A DNA stretch of 64,000 nt. Source: Roseateles_B sp051857535. GTDB lineage: Bacteria > Pseudomonadota > Gammaproteobacteria > Burkholderiales > Burkholderiaceae_C. Shown here in pieces: positions 34,736 through 43,788 of this stretch. A program made the position numbers and the translations under genes. The notes beneath the pieces are model-generated. The model saw only the letters and a program-made list of their open reading frames with translations, ran no database searches and was not told the origin of the DNA. The first letter of the stretch is position 1, and the number at the start of each line of letters is the position of its first letter. Where the stretch lies: the NCBI RefSeq assembly GCF_051857535.1, contig NZ_JBPZGY010000004.1:310001-374000 (forward strand), given 5' to 3'.

Positions 34736-34805
34736 GGAGGCGGCACTTCAGGAGCGGTCAGGGGAGCCGCGCATCATAGCGAGGCGCCTGGGCTGCCGCC
34801 GTGGC

Positions 34806-35582
34806 TCAGCTTCGCAGATAGTCCAGTTCGGCTTCGCTGAAGCCTGCGGCGCTGCGGGCTTCGAAGTTGAAGGGCGGGCGCAGCCGGGGCGCCTGGTAGC
34901 GCTCGACCAGGGCCGGGTAGCTGGCGATCGGGTCCATGCCCCGTTCCACGCACAGGTGGCGATACCAGCGGTTGCCGATCTCCACATGGCCGATCTCGTC
35001 ACGCAGGATGATGTCCAGGATGGCCACGGCGCGCTCGTCCCCGGCCTTGCGGAACTTGGCCTGCAGGGGCGGGGTGGCATCCAGGCCGCGGGCCTCCAGG
35101 GTGCGTGGCACCAGGGCCATGCGGGCGAGCACGTCGTCCCGGGTGCGCTCGGCCATGGTCCAGAGGCCGTCGTGGGCGTCGAAATCGCCGTAGTGGTGGC
35201 CCAGGGTCTGCAGGTGCTTGTGCAGCAGCGTGAAGTGCAGGGCCTCTTCCGCGGCCACCTGCAGCCAGTCGGCGTAGAAGTCGCGCGGCATGCCGGGGAA
35301 GCGCCAAACGGCGTCCAGCCCCAGGTTGATGGCATTGAACTCGATGTGGCAGAGGGCGTGGATCAGCGCCGCACGGCCCTCGACGGTGAAGGGCGAGCGG
35401 CTGGGCACCTGCAGCGCCTCCTTCAGCAGGGGCCGTGCCGGCCGGCCGGGGAGGAGCAGGGCGGGGGACAGGCGGGCTTCGGTGTCCAGCGCGGCGCCGG
35501 CCAGAAAATCAGCGCGCAGTTGCGTGGCGGCGCTCGCCTTGCGGGCTGGATCGGGCTCGGCCAGCACGTCGAGTGCCCTCAT
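34806..35582 (-). CDS. DUF455 ferritin-like protein
   Basis: A 258-residue helical protein of the DUF455 (PF04305) ferritin-like group. Metal-ligand candidates appear in LCHIEFNAINLGLD, AAEEALHFTLLHKHL and LRDEIGHVEIGNRW, the paired E-x-x-H pattern of di-iron carboxylate proteins. Some relatives act in tRNA modification (MiaE is a related ferritin-like hydroxylase), but DUF455 itself has no firm function. Start: ATG 35582 with GGAA about ten bases before; ATG 35594 is possible. Divergent from the gamma carbonic anhydrase gene with an 86-bp shared promoter region. Confidence 0.8.
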   Translation of the reverse strand: MRALDVLAEPDPARKASAATQLRADFLAGAALDTEARLSPALLLPGRPARPLLKEALQVPSRSPFTVEGRAALIHALCHIEFNAINLGLDAVWRFPGMPRDFYADWLQVAAEEALHFTLLHKHLQTLGHHYGDFDAHDGLWTMAERTRDDVLARMALVPRTLEARGLDATPPLQAKFRKAGDERAVAILDIILRDEIGHVEIGNRWYRHLCVERGMDPIASYPALVERYQAPRLRPPFNFEARSAAGFSEAELDYLRS

Positions 35583-35668
35583 GCGTGTTTCCATCCTTAA
35601 AATTATCGCTTTGCCGTCAGGCCCCGGTCTGACGGCCCACAAGACAAGGCCGGACAAGGAGTGCCTCG

Positions 35669-36193
35669 ATGGCGATCTATCAGCTGGGCGAACATGTGCC
35701 CGAGGTGGCCGATTCGGCCTGGGTGGCCGACAGCGCCGAAGTCATCGGGCGCGTGAGCCTGGGCGATGACGTGAGCATCTGGTTCCAGGCCGTGCTGCGC
35801 GGTGACAGCGACACCCTCACCATCGGCCGCGGCAGCAATATCCAGGACGGCTCCGTGCTTCACGCCGACACCGGTTTTCCCCTGGTGCTGGGCGAGAACG
35901 TGACCGTGGGCCATCAGGTGATGCTGCATGGCTGCACGGTGGGCGACAACTCCCTCATCGGCATCGGCGCCGTGGTGCTCAACGGCGCGCGCATTGGCAA
36001 GAACTGTCTGGTGGGGGCGGGGTCTCTGGTGACCGAGGGCAAGGAGTTCCCGGACGGCAGCCTGATCATGGGCAGGCCGGCCACGGTGGTGAAGGAGTTG
36101 CGACCGGAGCAGATCGCCGGGCTGGCGGCCAGCGCAAGGCATTACGTGGGCAACGGGCAGCGCTATGGCAAGGAGCTCAAGCGCCTGCGCTGA
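35669..36193 (+). CDS. Gamma carbonic anhydrase-family protein (YrdA-like)
   Basis: A 174-residue left-handed beta-helix protein made of hexapeptide repeats. The three zinc histidines of the family are present: H65 in SVLHADTG, H82 in VGHQVM and H87 in LHGC. The trimer-stabilising Arg/Asp pair is in LRGDSD. Many YrdA-type proteins bind zinc but show little carbonic anhydrase activity, so the enzyme role is open. It has a good GGA-type ribosome-binding site and is followed by hslO after 167 bp. Confidence 0.9.
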   Translation: MAIYQLGEHVPEVADSAWVADSAEVIGRVSLGDDVSIWFQAVLRGDSDTLTIGRGSNIQDGSVLHADTGFPLVLGENVTVGHQVMLHGCTVGDNSLIGIGAVVLNGARIGKNCLVGAGSLVTEGKEFPDGSLIMGRPATVVKELRPEQIAGLAASARHYVGNGQRYGKELKRLR

Positions 36194-36360
36194 ATGCCCG
36201 CCTTCAGCGCTTGCATTGATCGCGATCGGCCCCATATCGAGCGTTGCCACGGCATGAAGTGCCGCGGCCATCCCGTCGCTGCGGCGTCGGGATTTTTGTT
36301 TTTCTGAAACCTGCAAGGACGTCCCCGGCCCTTCATCATGGGGCTGGCCGGACCAAGACC

Positions 36361-37314
36361 ATGAGTGAACTGCACAAATTCCTGTTCGAAGGCCTGCCTG
36401 TGCGTGGCATGCTGGTGCGACTGACCCACAGCTGGAAGGACCTGCTGGCGCGCCGTCCCGGCGACAAGGCCTTCCCGTCGGCGGTGCGCAGCCTGCTGGG
36501 GCAGATGTCGGCCGCAGGCGTGCTGATGCAGTCCAATATCAAGTTCAACGGCGCCCTGGTGCTGCAGGTGATGGGCGACGGCCCCGTCAAGCTGGCCGTG
36601 GTGGAGGTGCAGCCCGACCTCAGCTACCGGGCCACGGCCAAGGTGATCGGCGAGGTGGCGGACGACGCGCCGCTGGAGATGATGGTCAACGTGCTGGGCC
36701 AGGGCCGCTGCGCCATCACGCTGGACCCCAAGGACAAGATGCCCGGCATGCAGCCCTACCAGGGCGTCGTGCCCCTGCATGGCGACCAGCGCGAGCCCCT
36801 GCACAAGATCTCCGAGGCCCTGGAGCACTACATGCTGCAGTCCGAACAGCTGGATACCCGCCTCATCCTGGCCGCCAATGACGAGATGGCGGCCGGCCTG
36901 CTGATCCAGCGCATGCCTGTGGAGGGCGAGGCCAATCTGGAAGGCCAGCCGGGTCGGGGCGAGATGATCGGTGACCACGAGGACTTCAACCGCATCGCCA
37001 TGCTGGCCTCCACCCTGACCAGCGAGGAGCTGCTGAGCCTGGACGCCGAGACCATCCTGCGCCGCCTGTTCTGGGAAGAGGACATGCGCCGCTTCGAGCC
37101 CCTGCGCCCGCGTTTCGCCTGCACCTGCTCTCGCGAGCGCGTGGGCCAGATGCTGGCCGGCCTGGGCCGTGAGGAGGTCGAAGGCGTGATCGAGGAACGG
37201 GGCGAAGTCGAGGTCGACTGCGAGTTCTGCGGCGCCCAGTACCGCTTCGATGCGGTGGATGTGGGTGGGCTTTTCGCGGCGCCCAGCGCTGGTGGGAGCC
37301 AGACGCTGCAGTAG
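36361..37314 (+). CDS. hslO: Redox-activated chaperone Hsp33
   Basis: A 317-residue holdase chaperone that switches on under oxidative stress. The C-terminal redox centre has CTC (C254, C256) and CEFC (C287, C290), which bind zinc when reduced and form two disulphides when oxidised. The start at ATG 36361 (MSELHKFLFEG) is chosen because the longer frame from 36244 adds 39 residues with no family match. The C-terminal tail after the zinc centre is Gly/Ala/Ser-rich. Confidence 0.94.
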   Translation: MSELHKFLFEGLPVRGMLVRLTHSWKDLLARRPGDKAFPSAVRSLLGQMSAAGVLMQSNIKFNGALVLQVMGDGPVKLAVVEVQPDLSYRATAKVIGEVADDAPLEMMVNVLGQGRCAITLDPKDKMPGMQPYQGVVPLHGDQREPLHKISEALEHYMLQSEQLDTRLILAANDEMAAGLLIQRMPVEGEANLEGQPGRGEMIGDHEDFNRIAMLASTLTSEELLSLDAETILRRLFWEEDMRRFEPLRPRFACTCSRERVGQMLAGLGREEVEGVIEERGEVEVDCEFCGAQYRFDAVDVGGLFAAPSAGGSQTLQ

Positions 37315-37453
37315 CAGCCGCAGAAGGGCGGGCGTTACGGGCCGAGCGCCGGGCCGCGCCAAGCCGGCCCAAGCCGACCTATCTGCAATGGCCGGCGGCT
37401 CAAAGCCGCGGACCATTGCGTCCCCTGGGGGGACCGCCTGGCATCGCGCGCGT

Positions 37454-39229
37454 TCAGTGCTGCGGAGCTGGGCGGGGGGCCAACGCCACCACGCGATCCC
37501 GCGGGGCCGGCTTGAGGCCCGGATGGGCTTGCAGGTAGTTCACCAGGGCCATATGGTCCAGGATGCTGCGCTGCAGGATCTTGCCTTCCGCAAAGGCGGG
37601 GAAGCCGTCTCCGCCGGTGGCCAGGAACATGTTCATGCCGACCTTGTAGCTGGCGTCCATGCGCAGGGGTTGCCCGCGCAACTGCAGGCTGCCCGGTACC
37701 ACGCGATCGCCCACCGGCCGGCTGGCGTCATGGGCATAGCGCAGGCCTTCTGAGAGCTGCAGCGGGCGGAACTTGGGCTGGCCTATCCATTGCTGCTCCA
37801 GTGCTGCCTTCAGCTGCGCGCCAGTCAACTGCATCACGACGAGGTTGTTGTTGAAGGGCTGTGTGGTGTAGACCTGCCCGAAGCTGACGGAACCGTCGCC
37901 GCTGAACAGCAGGCTGGAGCGCACACCGCCGATATTGGTGATGGCGAAGTCCGCGCCGCCGTCCTCGGGTGCGCGAGTGGCCGCCCAGTGCGCATCGGCC
38001 ACCAGTTGGCCCATGGTGGTGGCCCCGGCGGCGTCTTCCTCGCGGGTAAAGCTGGTCCCGATGCGGCCCACGGGACGGTCGATGATGGCCGTGGCCTTGG
38101 ATTCGTAGGCGGCGATCAGCGCGGTCTGCGATGCGTCACGGGCGTATTGATCGTGCCGCACGATGCGGTTCTCGGCCGAGGCGCTGCGCACGTCGCCGGT
38201 CTTGCGGTCCAGCTGGACATCGATGGCGGTGACGATGGTGCCGTACTTGTCACCGCTGGTGACCAGGCGGCCGGCGATGCGGCAGTTGTAGGCCCGGTGC
38301 GTGTGGCCGCTGACCACCAGGTCCACCGCCGGATCCAGCCGCTTGACGATGTCCACGATGGGACCGGAGATGCCCGGGCACTCGTTGTAGTCACCAGCGG
38401 GGAAGCCTCCCTCGTGGATCAGCACCACGATGGCCTCGACGCCCTGGGCGCGCAGCTGGGGGACCAGGCGGTTGACGGTCTCGGCCTCGTCATCGAAGCG
38501 CAGGCCCTTGACGCTGCTGGGCACCACGATGCCCGGCGTCCCCTCGAGGGCCAGGCCGATGAAGGCCACGGGAATGCCGTCGAAATGGCGGATGGCATGG
38601 GTGGGGAAGATGGGCTTGCCGGTCGCCGTCTCGATGGTGCTGGCGGCCAGATACTGGAAAGCGGCGCCCTTGAACGGCGCCGGGCCCTGGCAGCCCTTCT
38701 CGGGGTGGCATCCGCCGCGCTGGCGGCGCTGGAGCTCGTCCAGGCCGGCGTCGAACTCGTGGTTGCCCACGCTGCTGAGGGCCAGACCCATGGCGGAGAG
38801 GGATTCGATGGCCGGCTCGTCATTGAAGAGCGCAGACAGCAGAGGCGAGCCGCCGACCAGATCGCCCGCGGCTACGAAGACGTTGTTGGCATGGCCTGCT
38901 CGGGCCTGGGCCACAGCGGACGCGAGGTATTCCGAACCGCCCGCGTCGATGTCCAGGAAGGCGCCCGGACGCTGGGGGTCCTGGATGCGGATACCTCCTG
39001 CCGGCGGCTTCAGGTTGCCATGGAAATCGTTGATGGCCAGGATGCGCAGCGGCACCAGTTCAGAAGCTGCGGCGGCAGCTGCGGGTGTGGCCCGGCTGGC
39101 CGGGGCCTGTATGGGCGCTGTGCTGCAGGCTGCCAGGCCAAGGGCAGCCAGCGCGGCGGCCAGGGTGGGGCGCCAGGACAGGCGCGGGAACGCGGGACGG
39201 GATCCGTGCAGGGCAGCTGGGGCGGTCAT
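37454..39229 (-). CDS. 5'-nucleotidase/UDP-sugar hydrolase-like metallophosphoesterase lipoprotein
   Basis: A 591-residue exported enzyme. The leader ends in a lipobox (LGLAACS, Cys about 35). The N-terminal metallophosphatase domain has LAINDFHGNL, AAGDLVGGSPL, SVGNHEFDAG and VVSGHTHRAYNC, giving the two-metal site; the C-terminal nucleotidase domain has DFAITNIGGVRSSL and ATGGDGFPAF. Enzymes of this type dephosphorylate nucleotides in the periplasm so that nucleosides can be taken up. The next operon encodes nicotinamide riboside uptake and phosphorylation, so one substrate may be NMN or NAD-derived nucleotides (inference). Confidence 0.88.
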   Translation of the reverse strand: MTAPAALHGSRPAFPRLSWRPTLAAALAALGLAACSTAPIQAPASRATPAAAAAASELVPLRILAINDFHGNLKPPAGGIRIQDPQRPGAFLDIDAGGSEYLASAVAQARAGHANNVFVAAGDLVGGSPLLSALFNDEPAIESLSAMGLALSSVGNHEFDAGLDELQRRQRGGCHPEKGCQGPAPFKGAAFQYLAASTIETATGKPIFPTHAIRHFDGIPVAFIGLALEGTPGIVVPSSVKGLRFDDEAETVNRLVPQLRAQGVEAIVVLIHEGGFPAGDYNECPGISGPIVDIVKRLDPAVDLVVSGHTHRAYNCRIAGRLVTSGDKYGTIVTAIDVQLDRKTGDVRSASAENRIVRHDQYARDASQTALIAAYESKATAIIDRPVGRIGTSFTREEDAAGATTMGQLVADAHWAATRAPEDGGADFAITNIGGVRSSLLFSGDGSVSFGQVYTTQPFNNNLVVMQLTGAQLKAALEQQWIGQPKFRPLQLSEGLRYAHDASRPVGDRVVPGSLQLRGQPLRMDASYKVGMNMFLATGGDGFPAFAEGKILQRSILDHMALVNYLQAHPGLKPAPRDRVVALAPRPAPQH

Positions 39230-39406
39230 GGAACTTCGCGGACGCTCAGGGTTTGTGAGGGGGCTGGCATGCGGCACCACAAGAATGCCAAACGTTTGCC
39301 GCACGCGGCGGCCAGTGTGCAGGGGGAGCGCCCCTGCGTCAAGAAGTGGGACCGATGTGCGGCCAGGCCCCTCGTCGCGGCGAGGGCGCTTGGGCAGGAG
39401 GCCGTG

Positions 39407-40120
39407 TCAGGATCGGTGGCGGTCCTGGGGTGATGGCGCTGCCTTCAAGGCATGCTCACAGCCTGGGTCATCACAGAGTTCGCAAGTCCAGCGCGTACTG
39501 CCGGGCAGACGGGACTGTCGGTCCAGCAGGCGGCTGAAGAGGCCTCCAACTGGCTTGGCCGCTCCCGTAGCCTGGCCTGGACTGACCTGGCCCAAGAGCG
39601 GGGTGAGGGCGTCCAGGGCATGTTCCAGGCGGCTTGGGCCCTGGCCCTGCACCACGACGAAGGCATGGCCCGCCTCGCGCAGCCAGCGGCGGAGCAGGCG
39701 GTCCACGGGCGCCTGGGCATGCGGGCCGTCGCGCATGGTGTCGGGTGCCCAGGGCAGGTCGGTGCTCATCAGCAGGCTCAGGTGGTAGCGGCGATGGGCC
39801 TGGTGGGCCCAGGCGGCCAGGCTGGTGTCGGCGAACAGGTACTCGCTGTAGATGGCGGGCATCAGGGCGGTGGTGTCGGCAATCAGCACATCGTGGCTGG
39901 CTGCCAGCGCGTCAGCGCGGCGCTCCTGCTCCTGGATGATGGCCAGCTGCTCATCCGCACGAGGCGTGCGGCCTTCGCGTTCGCACCATTCGCGCAGGTA
40001 CTCGTCCACGCGCGCCACGCGCAGGCCGGTGAGGTGGGGCAGCGCCTGGTGCAGGGCGCGAGCGAGCGTGCTCTTGCCCGTGCTTTCTGCGCCCAGCAGC
40101 GCAATCCTCAAGGCAGACAT
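39407..40120 (-). CDS. NadR-like nucleoside kinase (probable nicotinamide riboside kinase) with C-terminal Cys/His tail
   Basis: A 237-residue P-loop protein resembling the kinase half of NadR: Walker A GAESTGKST (10-18), VDEYLREWCE, DTTALMPAIYSEY and LLMSTDLPWAPDTMRDG. It would phosphorylate nicotinamide riboside to NMN and so trap it after import by PnuC. The adenylyltransferase half of NadR is absent. The last 30 residues carry C213, C216, C221 and H223 (WTCELCDDPGCEH), a spacing that could bind a metal and is not part of the usual kinase fold. Start: ATG 40120; a GTG at 40129 directly after the pnuC stop is an alternative. Confidence 0.8.
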   Translation of the reverse strand: MSALRIALLGAESTGKSTLARALHQALPHLTGLRVARVDEYLREWCEREGRTPRADEQLAIIQEQERRADALAASHDVLIADTTALMPAIYSEYLFADTSLAAWAHQAHRRYHLSLLMSTDLPWAPDTMRDGPHAQAPVDRLLRRWLREAGHAFVVVQGQGPSRLEHALDALTPLLGQVSPGQATGAAKPVGGLFSRLLDRQSRLPGSTRWTCELCDDPGCEHALKAAPSPQDRHRS

Positions 40121-40129
40121 CGCAGCCAC

Positions 40130-40768
40130 TCAGCTTGCCGGCTGGTCCCGCAGCTCGCGGGACCAGGCCCGCCAGCCCGCCACAGACATGGGGATGAATC
40201 CGGCATACAGCAGCACCGTCAACCAGTAGCCCTTGATGGCGAACAGCGCGACAGACGCGACGTTCACCACCACCCATACCCCCCAGTTCTCCTGGTACTT
40301 CCGGCCCAGCAGGTACTGGCCGAGCAGGCTGGCCACGGTGGGGAAGGCGTCCCAGTAGGGCAGGGGGGAATCGGTGAAGTGGGCCAGGTAGAGCCCCAGC
40401 ACGGGCCAGGCCAACAGGGTGACGGCCACGGCCTGCAGGAGGTGGCGCTGCGCCAGGCGGCGGACGTAGAGCGCCTCGCCCTCGTCCGTGCGACCGCGCA
40501 GCCATTGCAGCCAGCCCCACAGCGCGAGCACGGCAAAGACCAGCTGCAGCGTGGCCTCGCCATAGAGCTTGCCGGACCAGAACAGCAGGAAGTACAGCAG
40601 CGAGCTGACGAGGGCCAGGGGCCAGCCCAGCACCTGCACGCGCATATTGCAGATCACCATCCAGACGGCCAGCACGAAGGCCACCAGTTCCAGCCAGGTG
40701 ATGGGGCTGCCGAAGGCCTCGAAGGCGGGCAGCAGCAGGGGGCTCAGCCAGGCGAGCAGGGCTTCCAT
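40130..40768 (-). CDS. pnuC: Nicotinamide riboside transporter PnuC
   Basis: A 212-residue inner-membrane protein with seven predicted helices. The family blocks VWMVICNMRVQVLGWPL, LYGEATLQLVFAVLALWGWLQW and NWGVWVVVNVASVALF carry the Trp/Asn residues that line the nicotinamide riboside site in PnuC. PnuC works by facilitated diffusion and needs a kinase for accumulation; a kinase gene follows directly. It lies 13 bp downstream of ftsB, so it is probably read from the ftsB promoter. No thiamine-type riboswitch or NadQ box was seen. Confidence 0.9.
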   Translation of the reverse strand: MEALLAWLSPLLLPAFEAFGSPITWLELVAFVLAVWMVICNMRVQVLGWPLALVSSLLYFLLFWSGKLYGEATLQLVFAVLALWGWLQWLRGRTDEGEALYVRRLAQRHLLQAVAVTLLAWPVLGLYLAHFTDSPLPYWDAFPTVASLLGQYLLGRKYQENWGVWVVVNVASVALFAIKGYWLTVLLYAGFIPMSVAGWRAWSRELRDQPAS

Positions 40769-40781
40769 GGAAGACAGGGGA

Positions 40782-41051
40782 TCAGCGATGGACCTGGACG
40801 TAGATCTCGTCGGGACGGACCATGCTCAGCTCAAACCGGGCCTTCTCCTCGACCATCTCCAGGCCCTCGCGCAGGTCGCGCAACTCGGCCTGGATTAGCG
40901 CATTGCGCGCCTGGGCCTGTTCATTCGCCTGCTGCTGCTGGCGCAGCTCGGCGCGCAGCTGCACGCCACGGGCCAGGCCGCCCTTGCCGAACCAGAGCTG
41001 GCCCTGGATGGCGATGAGGAAGGCGGCGAGGATGAGCGCGAGGACTTTCAC
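40782..41051 (-). CDS. ftsB: Cell division protein FtsB
   Basis: An 89-residue protein with one N-terminal membrane helix (VLALILAAFLIAIQGQLWFG), a periplasmic coiled coil (LRAELRQQQQANEQAQARNA) and the conserved end ARFELSMVRPDEIYVQV. It links FtsL and FtsQ in the divisome. The start is a GTG at 41051; an open frame to 41156 would cross the eno terminator. eno lies upstream as in other Burkholderiales, but with a terminator between them. Confidence 0.9.
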   Translation of the reverse strand: MKVLALILAAFLIAIQGQLWFGKGGLARGVQLRAELRQQQQANEQAQARNALIQAELRDLREGLEMVEEKARFELSMVRPDEIYVQVHR

Positions 41052-41103
41052 GAGGGGCGAGTGTAAGGCAGTCCGCGGGGGCCGGCCTTGCGGGATGTCC
41101 TTG

Positions 41104-41138
41104 AAAAAGGCCCCGGCACCAGGGGGTGCGGGGCCTTT
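41104..41138 (-). terminator. Rho-independent terminator of eno
   Basis: On the minus strand AAAGGCCCCGCACC pairs with GGTGCCGGGGCCTTT around a CCCT loop, followed by TTC. It is a long, GC-rich stem with a T-run placed 42 bp after the eno stop. It separates eno from ftsB-pnuC-kinase transcription. Confidence 0.9.
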
Positions 41139-41180
41139 GGGGGCCTTTCGCGGCATCGGGCACGAAGCCCGGATGCTCGA

Positions 41181-42467
41181 TCAGCGCAGGTTGTAGAACG
41201 CAGCGCGGCCAGGATAGACAGCGATGTCGCCCAGGTCTTCCTCAATGCGCAGCAACTGGTTGTACTTGGCCATGCGGTCCGAGCGCGACAGCGAGCCGGT
41301 CTTGATCTGGCCGGCGTTGAGGCCCACGGCGATGTCGGAGATGGTGGAGTCTTCGGTTTCGCCCGAGCGGTGCGAGATCACGGCGGTGTAGCCGGCGCGC
41401 TTGGCCATCTCGATGGCGGCGAAGGTCTCGGTCAGGGTGCCGATCTGGTTGATCTTGATCAGGATCGAGTTGGCGATGCCCTTGTCGATGCCTTCTTTCA
41501 GGATCTTGGTGTTGGTCACGAAGAGGTCGTCACCCACCAGTTGCACCTTGGCGCCCAGGCGCTCGGTGATGTGCTTCCAGCCGTCCCAGTCGCCTTCGGC
41601 CATGCCGTCCTCGATGGAAATGATGGGGTACTTGTCGACCCAGGTGGCCAGCATGTCGGTCCATTGCTCGGCTGTCAGCGAGATGCCGCCTTCGCCTTCC
41701 AGCACGTACTTGCCGTCCTTGTAGAACTCGCTGGCGGCGCAGTCCAGGCCCAGGGCGATCTGCTCGCCGGCTGTGTAGCCGGCCTTGTCGATGGCTTCCA
41801 GGATCAACTGGATGGCGGCCTCGTGGCTCTCGACGCTGGGGGCGAAGCCACCCTCGTCACCCACGGCGGTACTGATGCCCTTGTCGTGAAGGATTTTCTT
41901 CAGGGCATGGAACACCTCGGCGCCCCAGCGCAGGGCCTCGCGGAAGCTCGGGGCACCCACGGGGATGATCATCAGCTCTTGCAGGTCCAGCGAATTGTTC
42001 GCGTGGGCGCCGCCGTTGATCACGTTCATCATGGGCACGGGCAGTTGGTTGCCGCCCATGCCGCCGAAGTAGCGGTACAGGGGCAGGCCGCTCTCTTCGG
42101 CAGCGGCACGGGCCACGGCCATGGAGACGGCCAGCATGGCGTTGGCGCCCAGGCGGCTCTTGTTTTCGGTGCCGTCGAGGTCGATCAGGGTCTTGTCCAG
42201 GAAGGCCTGCTCGGAGGCATCCAGGCCCAGCACGGCCTCGGAAATCTCGGTGTTGATGTGCTCGACGGCCTTCAGCACGCCCTTGCCCAGATAGCGGCTC
42301 TTGTCGCCGTCACGCAGTTCGATGGCTTCGCGCGAGCCGGTGGACGCACCGCTCGGCACAGCCGCACGGCCCATCACACCCGATTCCAGCAGCACGTCAC
42401 ATTCCACGGTGGGATTGCCGCGGCTGTCCAGGATCTCGCGTCCGACGATGTCAACAATGGCGCTCAT
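41181..42467 (-). CDS. eno: Enolase
   Basis: A 428-residue glycolytic enzyme converting 2-phosphoglycerate to phosphoenolpyruvate. Hallmarks: SGASTGSREAIELRDGD (mobile loop), SIEDGMAEGDWDGW (magnesium ligands), LVGDDLFVTN and SHRSGETEDSTISDIAVG near the C-terminus. The start has a GGAGA ribosome-binding site. A palindromic element 20-38 bp upstream is shared with edd. Flanked by a DUF1330 gene upstream and ftsB downstream. Confidence 0.98.
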   Translation of the reverse strand: MSAIVDIVGREILDSRGNPTVECDVLLESGVMGRAAVPSGASTGSREAIELRDGDKSRYLGKGVLKAVEHINTEISEAVLGLDASEQAFLDKTLIDLDGTENKSRLGANAMLAVSMAVARAAAEESGLPLYRYFGGMGGNQLPVPMMNVINGGAHANNSLDLQELMIIPVGAPSFREALRWGAEVFHALKKILHDKGISTAVGDEGGFAPSVESHEAAIQLILEAIDKAGYTAGEQIALGLDCAASEFYKDGKYVLEGEGGISLTAEQWTDMLATWVDKYPIISIEDGMAEGDWDGWKHITERLGAKVQLVGDDLFVTNTKILKEGIDKGIANSILIKINQIGTLTETFAAIEMAKRAGYTAVISHRSGETEDSTISDIAVGLNAGQIKTGSLSRSDRMAKYNQLLRIEEDLGDIAVYPGRAAFYNLR

Positions 42468-42486
42468 TGAGAAGGTCTCCGGTAGG

Positions 42487-42505
42487 AAGTTGGTAACTTA
42501 GTTAC
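42487..42505 (-). promoter_or_regulatory. Palindromic element upstream of eno, shared with edd (HexR-like)
   Basis: In the direction of eno it reads GTAACTAAGTTACCAACTT. GTAAC/GTTAC form an inverted repeat with 3 bases between, and the tail GTTACCAACTT is identical to the one before edd (50551-50561) in the same orientation. HexR sites in gammaproteobacteria have the form TGTAATTNNATTACA, so a HexR-type RpiR repressor is a plausible binder. Distance to the eno ATG is about 19 bp. Confidence 0.55.
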
Positions 42506-42565
42506 GTTCGGCGCGCATGGTGCCAGCAAAAGGTTACGCGCGCTGAACAATCGCGGTCCAGGGGC

Positions 42566-42856
42566 TCATACCCCGTCCACGATCAGCATGCGCATGACGC
42601 CCGCGTTCTCGCGCAGGGTCCGGGCATGCCGGTAGGTCTCGGAATCGTAGAAAGCGCGGGCGGTGGCGTGGTCGGCAAACTTCAGCAGCACCAGGCGGGT
42701 GGGCTGCCAGTCACCTTCCAGCACCTCGATGGCGCCGCCGCGCACCAGGATCTCGGCGCCATGCTCCTGCATGGCCTTGGTGCTCCATTCCCGGTACTTG
42801 GCCATCTGCTCGGCATCGGTCACGGTGACGTCGGCAATCACGAAGGCGGCGGGCAT
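42566..42856 (-). CDS. DUF1330 protein
   Basis: A 96-residue ferredoxin-like fold protein of the DUF1330 family (dimeric alpha-beta barrel). Signature segments: AAFVIADVTVTDAEQMAKYREW and RAFYDSETYRHARTLRE. Function of the family is unknown. Start: of two in-frame ATGs the second (42856) has AAGG at good spacing. Located between kdsA and eno, as is common in Burkholderiales. Confidence 0.85.
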   Translation of the reverse strand: MPAAFVIADVTVTDAEQMAKYREWSTKAMQEHGAEILVRGGAIEVLEGDWQPTRLVLLKFADHATARAFYDSETYRHARTLRENAGVMRMLIVDGV

Positions 42857-42917
42857 GGGCATCCTTGAAGAAAAAGCGGCGCGGACTGTGCAGGCCGCGC
42901 CGGGGTGTGTTTCAGGT

Positions 42918-43775
<858 letters not shown>

Positions 43776-43788
43776 GGGCAGGGTTCCT

